A stretch of DNA of 62,000 nt from Bugula neritina (lineage: Eukaryota > Bryozoa > Gymnolaemata > Cheilostomatida > Bugulidae): positions 21,656,819-21,718,818 of the forward strand of contig OZ037768.1 in the NCBI GenBank assembly GCA_964035545.1, in the 5' to 3' direction. The notes below the pieces were generated by a model. That model made no database searches and had not been told where the DNA came from. It worked only from the letters and a program-made list of their open reading frames with translations. Of this stretch, positions 35,001 to 47,300 are shown one piece after another (the stretch's first letter is position 1; the number at the start of each line of letters is the position of its first letter). Position numbers and translations under genes: made by a program.

Positions 35001-37088
35001 TAATAGACGATGTAAAGTTGGTACATTTAGTACCTTGTACCAACTCTAGAATACTCACCACTATAACTTATATAAACTTCTGCAAGTTCAAATGCAAAAT
35101 GCATACTTTTAGAAAATAGCTGTGCAACTTTTATTACATGCATTATTTTATTTCATATCTTAAATTTATGAACCATGAGTTCATTTTTCAAAATGTTTAA
35201 ATTAAGTGCTCAAAAAATGCAATTAAAATTTTTATTCTTGCACAAATACCCTGGTGCAGTTTGACCACAACCCCAGCTGTTTTGGCAAACACATTTAATG
35301 GTTTTTTTATTGACATAGTGGTGAATGAGCTGGTTGTTTTTGGCAGTTGGGTAGACTTGAAGCTTGGCAGCTTTTAAACAATTCTGATTGGCAGAATTTT
35401 ACACGATAAGTTGATGTTTGTATCTGATTGGCCTAATAATGCATTTGCATTTGAAAATGTAGAGTTTTATTTAAGCTATAATGGTGATATTTTAGAGTTG
35501 GCGCACACCCCTTTTGGGTTGAGTTTTATAGTCTGTTCCTGCTGCAGTCATCTACAACAACAGTGTATAGGGAAATTATTAGTATTACGAAATCTGTTTT
35601 GGCTTACTTTGCTATGCCAGTATTCTGACTTAGTTTTGTTATAATCAACTATGTTGGCAGTTAAAACTGAGGGTGATTTCATCAAAGGTAGACATTGCTG
35701 AGGCCTTAGAACATCAAATCAACCAGTGCTGTTACTTGGTTGTATTGTAAAGCAGTAGTGAGAGCATAGCACACTATCACAGTCACTGAGCTGCAATGAC
35801 AGTATGTAAGGCACGTCAAAACACCTAGCCTAGTCTCTGTTAGTATGTAGAGCAGTAGCACAGTTACAGCAGTCACACCACCCCTCTCTATCCTGTCTAC
35901 CAAGCACAGAGGTTGCAATAATGATAATCATTTCATGATTTAGTTTTAAATCAATACATACTACTAAATACATTCTCATAGTCTAATGTAATAAATTATA
36001 AAAAAGTTGTTTAACATGCACATTACAAATGCATTAGCCTACGCTAACTATAAATTATTTGCTTGTGTACCCGCACTATTATTTTATTTTAAATTTGTAA
36101 AACAGTAGCTTTTTACTCTGTCACATATTCATCTGCATTGGATTTAAATGCACAGCTATTAGCAATAGATAATGTAGAAATTTTGTATAAAAATGAGTAT
36201 TAGCATGTAGTGCCTTGCATGTGGGTCTATATTGTTTTGACGTGCCTTACATAAGATAATATAATAGAACTGACGAGTTTGGTGTAGCCACTGTCATTGC
36301 AGCTCAGTGACTGTGATAGTGTGCTATGCTCTCACTACTGCTTTACAATACAACCAAGTAACAGCACTGGTTGATTTGATGTTCTAAGGCCTCAGCAATG
36401 TCCACCTTTGATGAAATCACCCTCAGTTTTAACTGCCAACATAGTTGATTACAAACTAAGTCAGAATACTGGCATAGCAAAGTAAGCCAAAACAGATTTC
36501 GTAATACTAATAATTTCCCTATACACTGTTGTTGTAGATGACTACAGCAGGAACAGACTATAAAACTCAACCCAAAAGGGGTGTGTGCCAACTCTAAAAT
36601 ATCACCATTATAGCTTAAATAAAACTCTACATTTTCAAATGCAAATGCATTATTAGGCCAATCAGATACAAACATCAACTTATCGTGTAAAATTCTGCCA
36701 ATCAGAATTGTTTAAAAGCTGCCAAGCTTCAAGTCTACCCAACTGCCAAAAACAACCAGCTCATTCACCACTATGTCAATAAAAAAACCATTAAATGTGT
36801 TTGTCAAAACAGCTGGGGTTGTGGTCAAACTGCACCAGGGTATTTGTGCAAGAATAAAAATTTTAATTGCATTTTTTGAGCACTTAATTTAAACATTTTG
36901 AAAAATGAACTCATGGTTCATAAGTTTAAGATATGAAATAAAATAATGCATGTAATAAAAGTTGCACAGCTATTTTCTAAAAGTATGCATTTTGCATTTG
37001 AACTTGCAGAAGTTTATATAAGTTATAGTGGTGAGTATTCTAGAGTTGGTACAAGGTACTAAATGTACCAAATTTACATCGTCTATTA
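35001..37088. mobile_element. 2.1-kb foldback element
   Basis: Arms 35001-35823 and 36233-37088 are long inverted copies around a loop of about 410 bp. They share AATAGACGATGTAAA at the outer ends and GGCACGTCAAAACA at the inner ends. The right arm carries about 40 extra bases near 36250-36290. Each outer end is flanked by TTA, a possible 3-bp target duplication compatible with PIF/Harbinger-type insertion. A 75-codon frame in each arm is duplicated with the arm and is probably not a gene. No transposase is present. Confidence 0.85.
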
Positions 37089-37767
37089 TTAGGCTGTCAA
37101 TTCATGTTGATAGCAGTCAACTGTTGCGATAGTCTCGGGTTACTAGCAAAGCTAATTGTTTTGAACAAATAATCCAAAAGTTTAAAAATAAGTAGCTTGC
37201 GTATTACTAGCTACAAAAACAGGTCTGAAATAGACTGTTAAAGCAAGCTCTTATTGTAGAGTTTGCAGGTGTGCTCTAAAATAAAACTTAAACTGTATGC
37301 TATTGCATAAGTATTTGTATGCGAGAGATAAATGGACATTACTGAGTTTCTGGAAAACAACATACTTGAAGTTAACTTTGACAATGGTGTGTTATTTTCA
37401 TCATAGCTAGCCTATAGCATAAATCTCTAATCATATGAATCTTTATGAAGCCCACAGCTCGTGTAAGGGTGGCAATGTAATTTGAAACGAACAATTATGT
37501 TGCTGCATTGTGTCTAAGGTATATTAGAGAGCAGAATTTGGTTTTACTAGCCTACCCCAACTGCATTCTACAATGCAGCTTATATGCTGGCAGTTGTAAT
37601 AAGTACTGCCAATAGCAAGGTTACTATCACTGCTAGCTCTGTGCAGTATGTAACCTCTTGAATAATTGCGCCAATTTTAAACTCTTGGAAGTTGGCCAAG
37701 TTATCATATCGCAGCCAGCCACTGGAGACAAAGCATCAGAGCTATTCATATAATATTTTACTGATGC

Positions 37768-37830
37768 ACTTGGTAGCAGAGTGGCTAATCTAATATAGTT
37801 CATAGTTCAACACCCTTTACTTTGGGAATA
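37768..37830 (+). mobile_element. Possible tRNA-like SINE head
   Basis: TGGTAGCAGAGTGGCTAA resembles a Leu/Ser-type A box and AGTTCAACACC a degenerate B box with suitable spacing. No second copy was recognised in the window, so support is weak. Confidence 0.3.
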
Positions 37831-38121
37831 CAGCCTCTTTTTTTAGGTTTACCTAACAAAGCATGAAAATATCTGAACTGATATTCTGATAATTTAGAGG
37901 TACATTTTGAAAACTAGGTTAATTGCACTTGTTTGCACAACAACAATAATAAAATAGATATTATGCAGTATAATAAAAACACACATAATACTATATAATA
38001 TATTATAATGGTAATAATATAATATTGTAAGTACCATTACTGCATTTTATAAATCACATGGTTGCCAAAAAAAATGTATCACAAATGCTGTAATTATAAA
38101 TCAAAAATAGAACTATAGCTA

Positions 38122-38316
38122 TGTTTATGCTATGTTTGCTTTATAGATTCAGAGACCGGTCAAAGAGTTTAAGATAGTTTATTGCTCAAGATATTAAAGG
38201 TCCACTCTGGATAGATCTAAAAGCACAAACTGACTATTATTAATAACACGAATAACATAGTATAAAGTATAAACCTTTACAAACAAAGACAAAGCTTATT
38301 CAGCATATCATCAACA
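38122..38316 (-). repeat. 3' LTR
   Basis: 195 bp, same sequence as 42680-42874. At 195 bp it is short for a Ty3-type LTR. Confidence 0.97.
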
Positions 38317-38583
38317 TCCCCTTTACAAATCTTTGACAATGTTGAACAAACAAACGAAAAAAAACTAAACAAAAATTAAGAATTGATACATGAACAAGTA
38401 ATACGATTTTGTTATTAATAGTCTATAGAAGATTAGCATATTATTACAAGATTGTCTCTCTTGTTAATTTAAAGTATATTATATTATTTTCTGGGTTCGG
38501 GCTATTTAAATCTGTTTTTTTTTTTTTTTTTTTTCTCAAGAGTTTATTGTCCGATTGTCTTCGGTCAGATTAGGTATAATTAT

Positions 38584-41500
38584 CTAGTATAGTTCGTATT
38601 GTTCATATTTAGCTGGGGTTTTTGTTTGTCTTGACCGTTGCCATCTAACTGGGGCTGGATCAGGGTTTGTATTCACTTCTGTAGGAATTGCTGTTGCGGC
38701 TGATTGAATCTGTGCGTCTGGAACAGAATGACTGGAAACTGGGTCATTGGCGTCTGTTGGTATTTCAACTGTAGTCAATGGCTGACTAGCTTCCACATCA
38801 CTCAGAGGGCGCAAATCGGCCCTGTTTCGCCTCACAGCCATGTCTGTGTCTTTGTTTGAGACAAGGTATGATCGGTCCGACAGCTGTTCAACCACTCTAC
38901 CCTGCTGCCATCTAGTCTTTTGTGACACAAAGTCTCTCAGCAGCACTGGCGAGCCAATAGCCAACTTTGTCAAATCTTTAGCTGATTTATTGTAGCTGCT
39001 CTGTACCACTTTTCTCTTGTTAGCTTTTTGCTGTAAGACATTGTTCTTTGGCATGTCACCTGTAGGAAGAATAGACCTCGTGGAATGCCCAAACATCCTC
39101 TGAGCTGGTGATGAGGTCATCCCTGCAGTCGGGGTATTTCGATACTCTAGCAGAGCCAAATATGGGTCTTCTGCTCTCTTCATCAGCCTTTTGATTATTT
39201 TAACTGCTGCTTCTGCCTTCCCATTCGACTGCTGATGTCCCGGAGATGAGGTTGTATGGCTGAAACCCCATTCAGTGCTAAATCGAGCAAAGTCGGCCGA
39301 GGTGAATTGTGGTCCATTGTCTGATTGAAGCTGGTGAGGGATCCCATACCTTGCGAAAGTTTTCTTGCAAGCCTTGATTACTGCTCTAGATTGTGTATCA
39401 GATAGAGGTTCACATTCAAAGAAGTCAGAGTAATAATCTACCAGCATCAAATAATCCTTATGCTTATAGGTTAGTATGTCCATGCCTACTTTACTCCAAG
39501 GTAAGTCTGGTATGTCATGGTTTTGCAGAGACTCATGCTGTTGTAAAGGTGCATCCATTGCACATGTGACACACTTGTCAGTTTTCATTCGAATGTCCTC
39601 AGCCATTTGAGGCCAGAATACCGCATTGCGAGCTCTTCTGATAGTGGCAGCTGTTCCTTGATGGCTAGTGTGAAGCTTGTTGAGTATCTCACCTCTGGCA
39701 GCTATGGGCACAACCAGTCTAGATCCTTTATAAATAATCCCATCTAGTACTGCAAGTTCATCTTTGTATGAATAGTACGGCTTCACCTCTTCTGGAAGTT
39801 GAAATAATTTGTTAGGCCATCCTGAGGTTATCAGAGATTGCAGCTGCACCATTACTGGATCATTACCCGTATGCTGTTGGATCAGTTTATAGGTCGCTTC
39901 TGACACTGGCAGGTCTTGCTTCAGACCCGTTTCGCTTAGGTCAGACATAAATGACTTTAATTGATTAACTGTGAAAATCTGTTCTTCTGATGTATTGTTC
40001 TGGGGTTCACCAACAGGAGCGCGAGACAGCATGTCTGCTGTAACTTGTTCAGAACCAGGTTTGTAGTGCACTTTAATTTGGTATCTTTGCAGAGCTAATA
40101 GCATTGATTGCAGGCGTTTAGGCGCTTTGTTCAGAGGCTTCTTAAATATTGTTTCTAAAGGGTGGTGATCCGTGTGTACAGTTACATCTGGATTTCCAAA
40201 AACGTACTGATCGTATTTCTGCATCCCATAGACGATGGCCAGAAGTTCTAGTTCAATAGGTGCGTAGTTTTTCTCACTATCTGTCAAACTTCTAGAGCCA
40301 TAGCTTACTGGTTGCCCCTCTTGTAAAAGTACAGCTCCGAGCCCTTCTAGACTTGCATCAGTCTGTACAACTACTGGCTGGTTCATGTTGAAGTATTTGA
40401 GTGAAGAAGTTTTCGTGATGAGTTTTTTAATCTCATCAAACGCTCTCTTTTGATCTTGGCCCCAGACAAACTCTTCCTTGCTTACACCAATCAGCCGTCT
40501 TAGTGGTTCACATTCAGCAGAGCAGTGAGGTATGAACTTTGATAGGTAGTTCACATGACCAAGAAACCTCTGTATTTCTTCACTGTTGACAGGGGGCTTC
40601 ATGTCCGTTATGGCTCGGATTTTATTAGGATCGGGCTTCACTCCATCTTTTGTTATCAAATGACCAATATAAGGTAGCTCTTCTAGAAGAAACTTACATT
40701 TTTCTTTGTTTAGCTTGAGATTAACCCTACGTGCTCTGGCTAAAAGTTTTTCGAGCTTTTGGTTATGGTCTTGCACTGCTTCCGCTTGAGTAGCTCCTTT
40801 CCCATAAATTAGGATGTCGTCTGCTACTACAGTTACTCCGTCGAGACCGCTAAGTGCATCTGAGAGTCTCCTCTGGAACTCTTCAGGACTTGAGGACAAC
40901 CCAAAAGGCATCCTCAGCCATTTGTATTTGCCAAATGGCGTCCAGAATGTAGTTAAATCACTGGACTTTTTGCTGAGCTTTATCTGCAGAAAGCCGTCCT
41001 TGGCATCACACAATGAGAATACTCGAGCACCATCCAGCTCGCTAAGCACATCGTCCAGCGTCGGCATTGGAAAATGATTTCTTTGAATCACTTGGTTTAG
41101 GTTACTTGGGTCTAAACATACTCTCAGTGTGCCATTGGGTTTTCTCACAGCCACATGATTGTTTATCCAAGCTGTTGGATAGTCTACTGGACTTAAGATA
41201 CCTTTCTGGGTGTATGACTGCAATTTTTGTTTGAGATCAGCTACCATCGAGAGAGGCGTCTTTCTGTTGTGACTTTGTCTTGGGATAGCCTTATCATCTA
41301 TTTCAATATGGTATTCCCCAGGCAAACATCCAATACCTTCAAAAACCTCTGGGTAGCTTCCGAGAATGTCATCTAGGCTGGCATTGCTTATTAGGTTAAC
41401 CCACTCCTCTTTAATGGTTATCAAACCGAGCTGAAGAGCGGCCTCACCAGATAGAAGGCTGTGATTTTGTGTCTTGTGCACCAGAAAATACAGCTTCTCT

Positions 41501-42636
41501 CCAGCTACTTCCAGTTCGCATCCTCCTAATGCTCGAGTGATAGAACCATCAAACTGCTTTAGTCTTGTCTGGTTGTTGTCAAGCTTTGGCTTACCGAGAT
41601 CAACAAAATCTTTGTGATTGAGAATGTTACAGGATGCTCCTGTGTCAATCTGAAACTGTGTCGGTTTGTGACTATCATTCACACTGGCTCTTATAGTTGT
41701 CATCAACTTTTTGTTCTTTCTGACTACCTGTATGCTCAACAACGATTCACTTGAGCCATCACTGTCTTCTTCTACCATGTTTACTTGCTTCTTTGAGCGA
41801 CATTGAGATCTCCAATGGTTATACTTTTTGCAGTTATGACACTGGTGACCGTATGCAGGACACTTTCTGGGAGGGTGAGACTGCCCACAGTTGCCACAAC
41901 TTCCTTTTGAGAAGTTTCCTGTTCGAGTGGACCTTACTGCATTATTATCATCATCATCTTTGCTTGGCTTATTATGCTTCTTTCTGGAACCGATGAACTG
42001 CACTGATTCTTCAGACTGGATTGCAGCCATGTCATTCCTTGAATTCTCAGCAATACGACATTTCTTTATAGCTTCTTCTAGTCCTAAGCCAGTATCCCCG
42101 CTGGCATCATCAAATAGCTTCCTTCTTAGTTGGGCATCGTTGATGCCCAGGAGTAAAGCTTGAAGCATGAAATCGTCATACATTGTGTCCAGTTGACACT
42201 CTCGAGCGATTTTGTGAAGAGAGGTGACATATTCATCAATGTTCATGGTATTCTGCTTGGTTGATAACAGTTGATGTCTTTTTACTACTTTATTAGTGCC
42301 TCGTTGACAAAAAGCATCAAACTTCTCCACAACATCAGCATAGACTTCTTTTGATTTACCATCTGAGAAAGTGAATGTTTTGAATATGTCGTTGCCTCTT
42401 GGGCCTATGCATCTTAACATAATGGCTACTTTGACTTTATCATCAGAATTTGCTTTCTCAGCTGCTGTGAGGAATAGCTCAAATTCTTCTTTAAATCTCG
42501 TCCACTGGTTGGACAAGTCAGAGCCATCTTGAATAGGCTTGGGGGCTAAAAAGTCAACACTGATACTCATCTTGATATTGTGATTTTTTGTTGTTTTTGA
42601 TTTAGTTGTATTGTTTGTTGTCTCTCTTTCCAGCAA
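38584..42636 (-). CDS. Ty3-type Gag-Pol polyprotein, single 1350-codon frame
   Basis: Domains in order: a retrotransposon Gag region (about 25-200); two zinc knuckles (CGNCGQSHPPRKC and CHNCKKYNHWRSQC, about 247-279); an aspartic protease with IDTGAS (330-335); reverse transcriptase (about 470-660) with LCDAKDGF and active-site VADD (604-607, where YVDD or YADD is usual); RNase H (about 755-870, Asp of QTDAS); and an integrase with an HHCC finger (His 989/993 region, Cys 1022 and 1025) and catalytic Asp near 1053, Asp near 1106 (QSDNGPQF) and Glu near 1142. The C-terminal part has basic and proline-rich segments. Gag and Pol are fused in one frame, so no frameshift is needed. The second Met (residue 23) is also a plausible start. 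There is no env-like frame. Confidence 0.97.
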   Translation of the reverse strand: MLERETTNNTTKSKTTKNHNIKMSISVDFLAPKPIQDGSDLSNQWTRFKEEFELFLTAAEKANSDDKVKVAIMLRCIGPRGNDIFKTFTFSDGKSKEVYADVVEKFDAFCQRGTNKVVKRHQLLSTKQNTMNIDEYVTSLHKIARECQLDTMYDDFMLQALLLGINDAQLRRKLFDDASGDTGLGLEEAIKKCRIAENSRNDMAAIQSEESVQFIGSRKKHNKPSKDDDDNNAVRSTRTGNFSKGSCGNCGQSHPPRKCPAYGHQCHNCKKYNHWRSQCRSKKQVNMVEEDSDGSSESLLSIQVVRKNKKLMTTIRASVNDSHKPTQFQIDTGASCNILNHKDFVDLGKPKLDNNQTRLKQFDGSITRALGGCELEVAGEKLYFLVHKTQNHSLLSGEAALQLGLITIKEEWVNLISNASLDDILGSYPEVFEGIGCLPGEYHIEIDDKAIPRQSHNRKTPLSMVADLKQKLQSYTQKGILSPVDYPTAWINNHVAVRKPNGTLRVCLDPSNLNQVIQRNHFPMPTLDDVLSELDGARVFSLCDAKDGFLQIKLSKKSSDLTTFWTPFGKYKWLRMPFGLSSSPEEFQRRLSDALSGLDGVTVVADDILIYGKGATQAEAVQDHNQKLEKLLARARRVNLKLNKEKCKFLLEELPYIGHLITKDGVKPDPNKIRAITDMKPPVNSEEIQRFLGHVNYLSKFIPHCSAECEPLRRLIGVSKEEFVWGQDQKRAFDEIKKLITKTSSLKYFNMNQPVVVQTDASLEGLGAVLLQEGQPVSYGSRSLTDSEKNYAPIELELLAIVYGMQKYDQYVFGNPDVTVHTDHHPLETIFKKPLNKAPKRLQSMLLALQRYQIKVHYKPGSEQVTADMLSRAPVGEPQNNTSEEQIFTVNQLKSFMSDLSETGLKQDLPVSEATYKLIQQHTGNDPVMVQLQSLITSGWPNKLFQLPEEVKPYYSYKDELAVLDGIIYKGSRLVVPIAARGEILNKLHTSHQGTAATIRRARNAVFWPQMAEDIRMKTDKCVTCAMDAPLQQHESLQNHDIPDLPWSKVGMDILTYKHKDYLMLVDYYSDFFECEPLSDTQSRAVIKACKKTFARYGIPHQLQSDNGPQFTSADFARFSTEWGFSHTTSSPGHQQSNGKAEAAVKIIKRLMKRAEDPYLALLEYRNTPTAGMTSSPAQRMFGHSTRSILPTGDMPKNNVLQQKANKRKVVQSSYNKSAKDLTKLAIGSPVLLRDFVSQKTRWQQGRVVEQLSDRSYLVSNKDTDMAVRRNRADLRPLSDVEASQPLTTVEIPTDANDPVSSHSVPDAQIQSAATAIPTEVNTNPDPAPVRWQRSRQTKTPAKYEQYELY

Positions 42637-42679
42637 ACACTTTACTTTTAGTTTCTTTAAGTCCTCACTCGGGGCACCA

Positions 42680-42874
42680 TGTTTATGCTATGTTTGCTTT
42701 ATAGATTCAGAGACCGGTCAAAGAGTTTAAGATAGTTTATTGCTCAAGATATTAAAGGTCCACTCTGGATAGATCTAAAAGCACAAACTGACTATTATTA
42801 ATAACACGAATAACATAGTATAAAGTATAAACCTTTACAAACAAAGACAAAGCTTATTCAGCATATCATCAACA
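42680..42874 (-). repeat. 5' LTR
   Basis: 195 bp, followed inward (toward lower coordinates) by the TGG primer-binding site. It should contain the element's promoter. Confidence 0.97.
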
Positions 42875-44354
42875 AGCTAGGCAGCAGGTTAGAATAGAGT
42901 AAATTTTTAAAACATGAAATCATGATTTGACTATTGTTTTATTTAGGCCAACCAACCTAGGAATACAAGATTGGGTTTTAGCTGACAGTTTATAACATTT
43001 AGCTTTTGAGCCAGCAGCACTGGCACTTGTGAAGTATAGGCAAAGTTAGTGAAGCGAGACTAACAAGCACTCAAATACAAGGCATATTGAGACGCAATAA
43101 CAAGTCAGGAGCGTATAAATTAAAAAGAATGTGGAAGGGGGACTATGTTTTTCAACAAGCTATAACTTAAACATGAATTGGCTTTTGAAAAAAATAAAAA
43201 AGTATATTGGAGAACATAAGTTTCTTTATCTTTTCATATTTTTTTTGTTCCTGTGACATTCAACCTGTTCGAGCTATCAGTGGTACATTGTTCATATAGA
43301 ACATAAAGCACCTGGCAAAGAGCCAGAAAATGAAAAGTATGACTGTGTAAAGCAAGTAATTATGCACCTTAAGCTAAACTCAAGCTGACTTATTGCACTA
43401 ACCTCTTACTAGAACTTTTTAAACATTCTATTTAAATGTTATATATAATTTGTCTTAAATGACTACTGTTAGCACTTGTAGTGATAGGTCACATTTTTTC
43501 AGTAAATTTAGCAACCATTTGCCTTGTGGAGAGCACAACTGCAAAACAAAGCAACCTTGGGCTATTATTTCATTAAATTAATTTGACAAACCAATTGAAT
43601 AGCATCTGGTAAACTTTTGTAACTTCAACGTTTTGCTTGGATTGTCATTTTCAAATTTTCAGTTTTAAATATATGTATAATTATTACTAATACTAGATAC
43701 AAAAATAATTAAAACTAAATCATTGTGGTTGGAAATGTATAAAATTGTATTGGCAAATTAGCAGAATTTAATGAAAAGCATTAACTATACCCATTAGAAA
43801 ACTACAAGACTATTTCCAGCGTGTAAAAGTCCAACATGGGGTAATGTTTGCTAGCATAGCTTATGTCTTTACACCAAACTATAGCATAAAGATCCTCTAT
43901 ACTTGAAGTAAAGGGATTTCAGTTCAAACCCAAAATTACAAGTCAGGTATACCAATAAGATTAAGCCAGGCAATAGCACCTTTGTACACATCGAAAAACA
44001 TACGAATCACTTTACATGGGCACTATTTTATATGCATTTACACATAAATTTAAACATAGTAGTCAATAATATATATGCAGCTAATAGTAAACTAATAAAA
44101 TATTGTGTAGTCCTAATAAATAATGATTAAGAATAGCTAAGTTAGCAACTTATAAAACATGTAAAATACAAAATAAATAAATACAGCATGTCTATTTGCT
44201 ACCAGTAGCTAAGACTTGATAGTGATACACTAAATAAGAACTTCATATAATGAGAGGCAATTCTATAAGGCAAAACACAGACTTTAACTTATAATTCTAG
44301 AAACATTGACGTGCTCTAATGCAATGGAGCAATGATCTCTTACAGAATTCAATA
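42875..44354. other. Intergenic AT-rich region
   Basis: No exon recognised. It lies between the Ty3 element and the 3' end of the zinc-finger gene. A B-box-like CAGTTCAAACCC near 43922 hints at another SINE remnant but lacks a clear A box. Confidence 0.5.
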
Positions 44355-47300
44355 TTACTCAGTGGAAGGCATTTTATTTCCAGCATCAGATGATACGTTG
44401 GAATATTCTGATTGGACATTATTAGCAGTTGCATAGTGATTAGAATGGTGTAAGCCTACTTCTGCTGGTAGCACATGTACATTGGCAGAGCTAGCAGGAA
44501 GTAACAGTTCTGTAGACGCAATTGAGTTCTGTCCACAAAACTTGTGGGCGGAAGACTGATTGATAACCGGAAGCGGATAATTATTACTCGAATAGTTTGG
44601 AATGGTTCCACACCTTTGTTCCATATTTGAAGTGGGAACTGTAGCACCAGGCGCTTGATTTGATCCTGTAGACATTATTGTACCGTATCCATCATAAAAC
44701 CTGCTGTCTTGAGCAGCATTAGGATATGATGAGGGTAAATGGCCAATATTAAACTTGGGTGAGTTGGTCAGATGATTATTAATTGTTGATGTATGTGGCA
44801 TGCATTGGATTTGATGATTGTGAGGTGCAATAGAAGTTTCCTGCAAAGTGCTGCAAGAAGCTGCAAGTGGCTGTGTATATGTCATGTTAGATTCATCCAC
44901 AATACATGAATATGGATGTATGTAAGAATTATGCTGAGAAGTACCAGGAGGCGGACAAGATGGCTCTATAAAATGAGAACCAAGGACAGACGATGTAGAG
45001 CAAACAGGGAGCGGTTCATTATTCACAGACTCCATATATGGAACTGCAAGAATAGCATTAGCATCAGGTTTGTGGTGATTGGCTATACCAGAACAATTAT
45101 AAGGACTGCTGTGATTAGACATAACAACTACAGGTTGAGAATTACTTCCAGGAATGTTAGGATCTGTTCCAAATAATGAGTCAAGGTCTTGCTGGTTGCT
45201 GTTTCTAACAAAATCAGCATCAAAGTTTTCAGTATCACTAGTACAATTCAGAAACATCTCATCGAGGTTATTAGTCGAAAGTGTCTGTGTAAATGATGCA
45301 GAAAACTCATCAGTTAAATGATTTGACGATGAGTTTCGAGAAAGAGGGGCATTTTGTGTGTTCACATGAAGTGGTGCTTCTTGTGCGCTGAGTGGAATGG
45401 ACAAAGTATCTGCATTAATTAAATTCGATACTTGTTCCCTATTTGTTTGGTTATGTGTTTGTCCAAATGCTGTAGAAAACTCCTCCATTAAATGTGTTGA
45501 TGAAGAATTCTGGGAATAAGAAGCATTATGTGTATTTACAGCAAGTGTTTTTTGTGTACCGACTGGAATGGACAAATTCTCCTTATTAATCAAATTTGAT
45601 ACATTTTTCCCATTCAGATGTTCAGGTGTTGGTGCAAATGATGTGGAAAACTCTTTAGCTGAAGGTGCTGGTGAAGCAGTTTGAGAAAGAGAAGCATTTT
45701 CTGTACTTACAAAAAGTGATGTGTTTTGTGTATTGACTGCGTTTATTAAACTTGATACATCATTTGCGTTTAGAATACCAGCTGTTTGCGAAAAAGATGT
45801 AGGAAACTCTTCAGTTAAATGAGATGACGAGGAGTTCCGGGAAATAGAAACATTTTGTGCATTTACATGAAGTGGTACTTCTTGCGTGTTGGATGGAACA
45901 GACAAATTTTCTGTATTGATTAGATTTGACATGTTTTCCTTGTTTACATGGGCATGTGTTGTTTGTGTAAACTGTAGAGAGAAATCCTCAGCTAAATGAA
46001 TTGAAGAGGAATTCCGTGAAAGAGAAACAGTTTGTGCATTTGCATGAAGTGCTTCTTCCTGTGTGTTGGATGGAATAGAAAAACTCTCTGTATTGATTAA
46101 ACTTTGTACACTTTCCTCGTCCATATGTTCATGTGTTTGTACGAATGATGTAGAAAACGTTTCACCTAAATGATTCATTGAAGAGTTTTGAGAAAGAGAA
46201 ACATTTTGTGTAGTAACATGAAGTGGTAGTTCTTGTGTATTGATCAAACTTGACATGGTTTCCTCGTTTAGATGGGCATTTGGTGTTGGTCCAAGCTGTA
46301 ACGAAAAATCCTCAGTTAAATGAGAGGATGAAGAGTTCCGAGAAATGGGAGCATTTTGTGTATTTACATGACATGGTGTTTCTTGTGTGTTGGATGGAAT
46401 CGACAAATTTTCTGTATTGATTAAATTTGACATGGTTTCTTTGCTTAAATTGGCATTTGTTGTTGGTCCAAGCTGAAAAGAGAAGTCCTCAGTTAAATGT
46501 GTTGATGAAGAGTTTCGAGAAATGGAAGTGTTTTGTGTATTTATATGAAGTGGTACTTTTTGGGTGTTGGATGGAATGGACAAATTTTCTGTATTGATTG
46601 AATGTGGTACATTTTCTGCATTCATATGGTTATGTGTTTGCACAAATGTAGAATATCCCTCGGTTAAATGGGACGATGAAGAGTTCCTAGAAAGAGAAGC
46701 ATTTTGTGCGTTTGCATGAATTGATACTTCTTGTGTGTTGGAACAAGTGGAAGAATTTTCAGTATCCATCAAACTTGATAGACTTTCCGCATTTACATGA
46801 ACAAGTGTGTTTTGGTTGCTTATTAAATTAGATATATTTGGTATGCTAACTGGAACGGAGACATGTTGAGTATTAAGTGCAGGGCTGTGTACGGTAGGTG
46901 ACGTAGTCTGGCTATTTACCATGGACACTCCCTTTGACTCACTGGCAATTGCAGAAACAACTGGTGAAGCAACCGATAAGTTCTTCAATTCAGATTCTTT
47001 AACCAGGTTTTGCAAAACAGGCAAACTCGTGACACTACTCGTGGTTGCTTGTGTCGGCACAGATATTGGGGTTTCGGAGTTACATACCAGCTTTTCAGTA
47101 CTAACTCCGGCAGCAGTAAGATCATGGTCTGACTCGGCAACCTAAAAGCAACAAAAAAAAATTCTCATTACATACAACGAGTTTTAGATCTGTAAAAATT
47201 TTAAGCTCACTAAAAACTATACTGAAGGAAGTTTGGCTTCATCGGAGTGAAACGTAAATTTATTATTTTTTTAAATCAATAGTTAATATAAACAACCCCA

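Larger units (their letters stand above)
38122..42874 (-). mobile_element. Complete Ty3-type LTR retrotransposon
   Basis: The 4753-bp element has two 195-bp LTRs (38122-38316 and 42680-42874). They appear identical by eye, begin TG and end CA, and are flanked by the 5-bp duplication AGCTA (38117-38121 and 42875-42879). Transcription is leftward. A TGG-initiated primer-binding site (TGGTGCCCCGAGTGAGGAC) abuts the 5' LTR. A short purine tract (AAAGGGGA) abuts the 3' LTR. Identical LTRs and an uninterrupted coding frame point to very recent insertion. Confidence 0.97.

Noticed and set aside
35411-36678. Duplicated 75-codon frames as a gene pair
   Set aside because: They are mirror copies within the foldback arms, with no domain and different endings; chance open frames are more likely.
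40814-42163. Plus-strand frames opposite Gag-Pol
   Set aside because: Shadows of the strongly coding minus-strand polyprotein.
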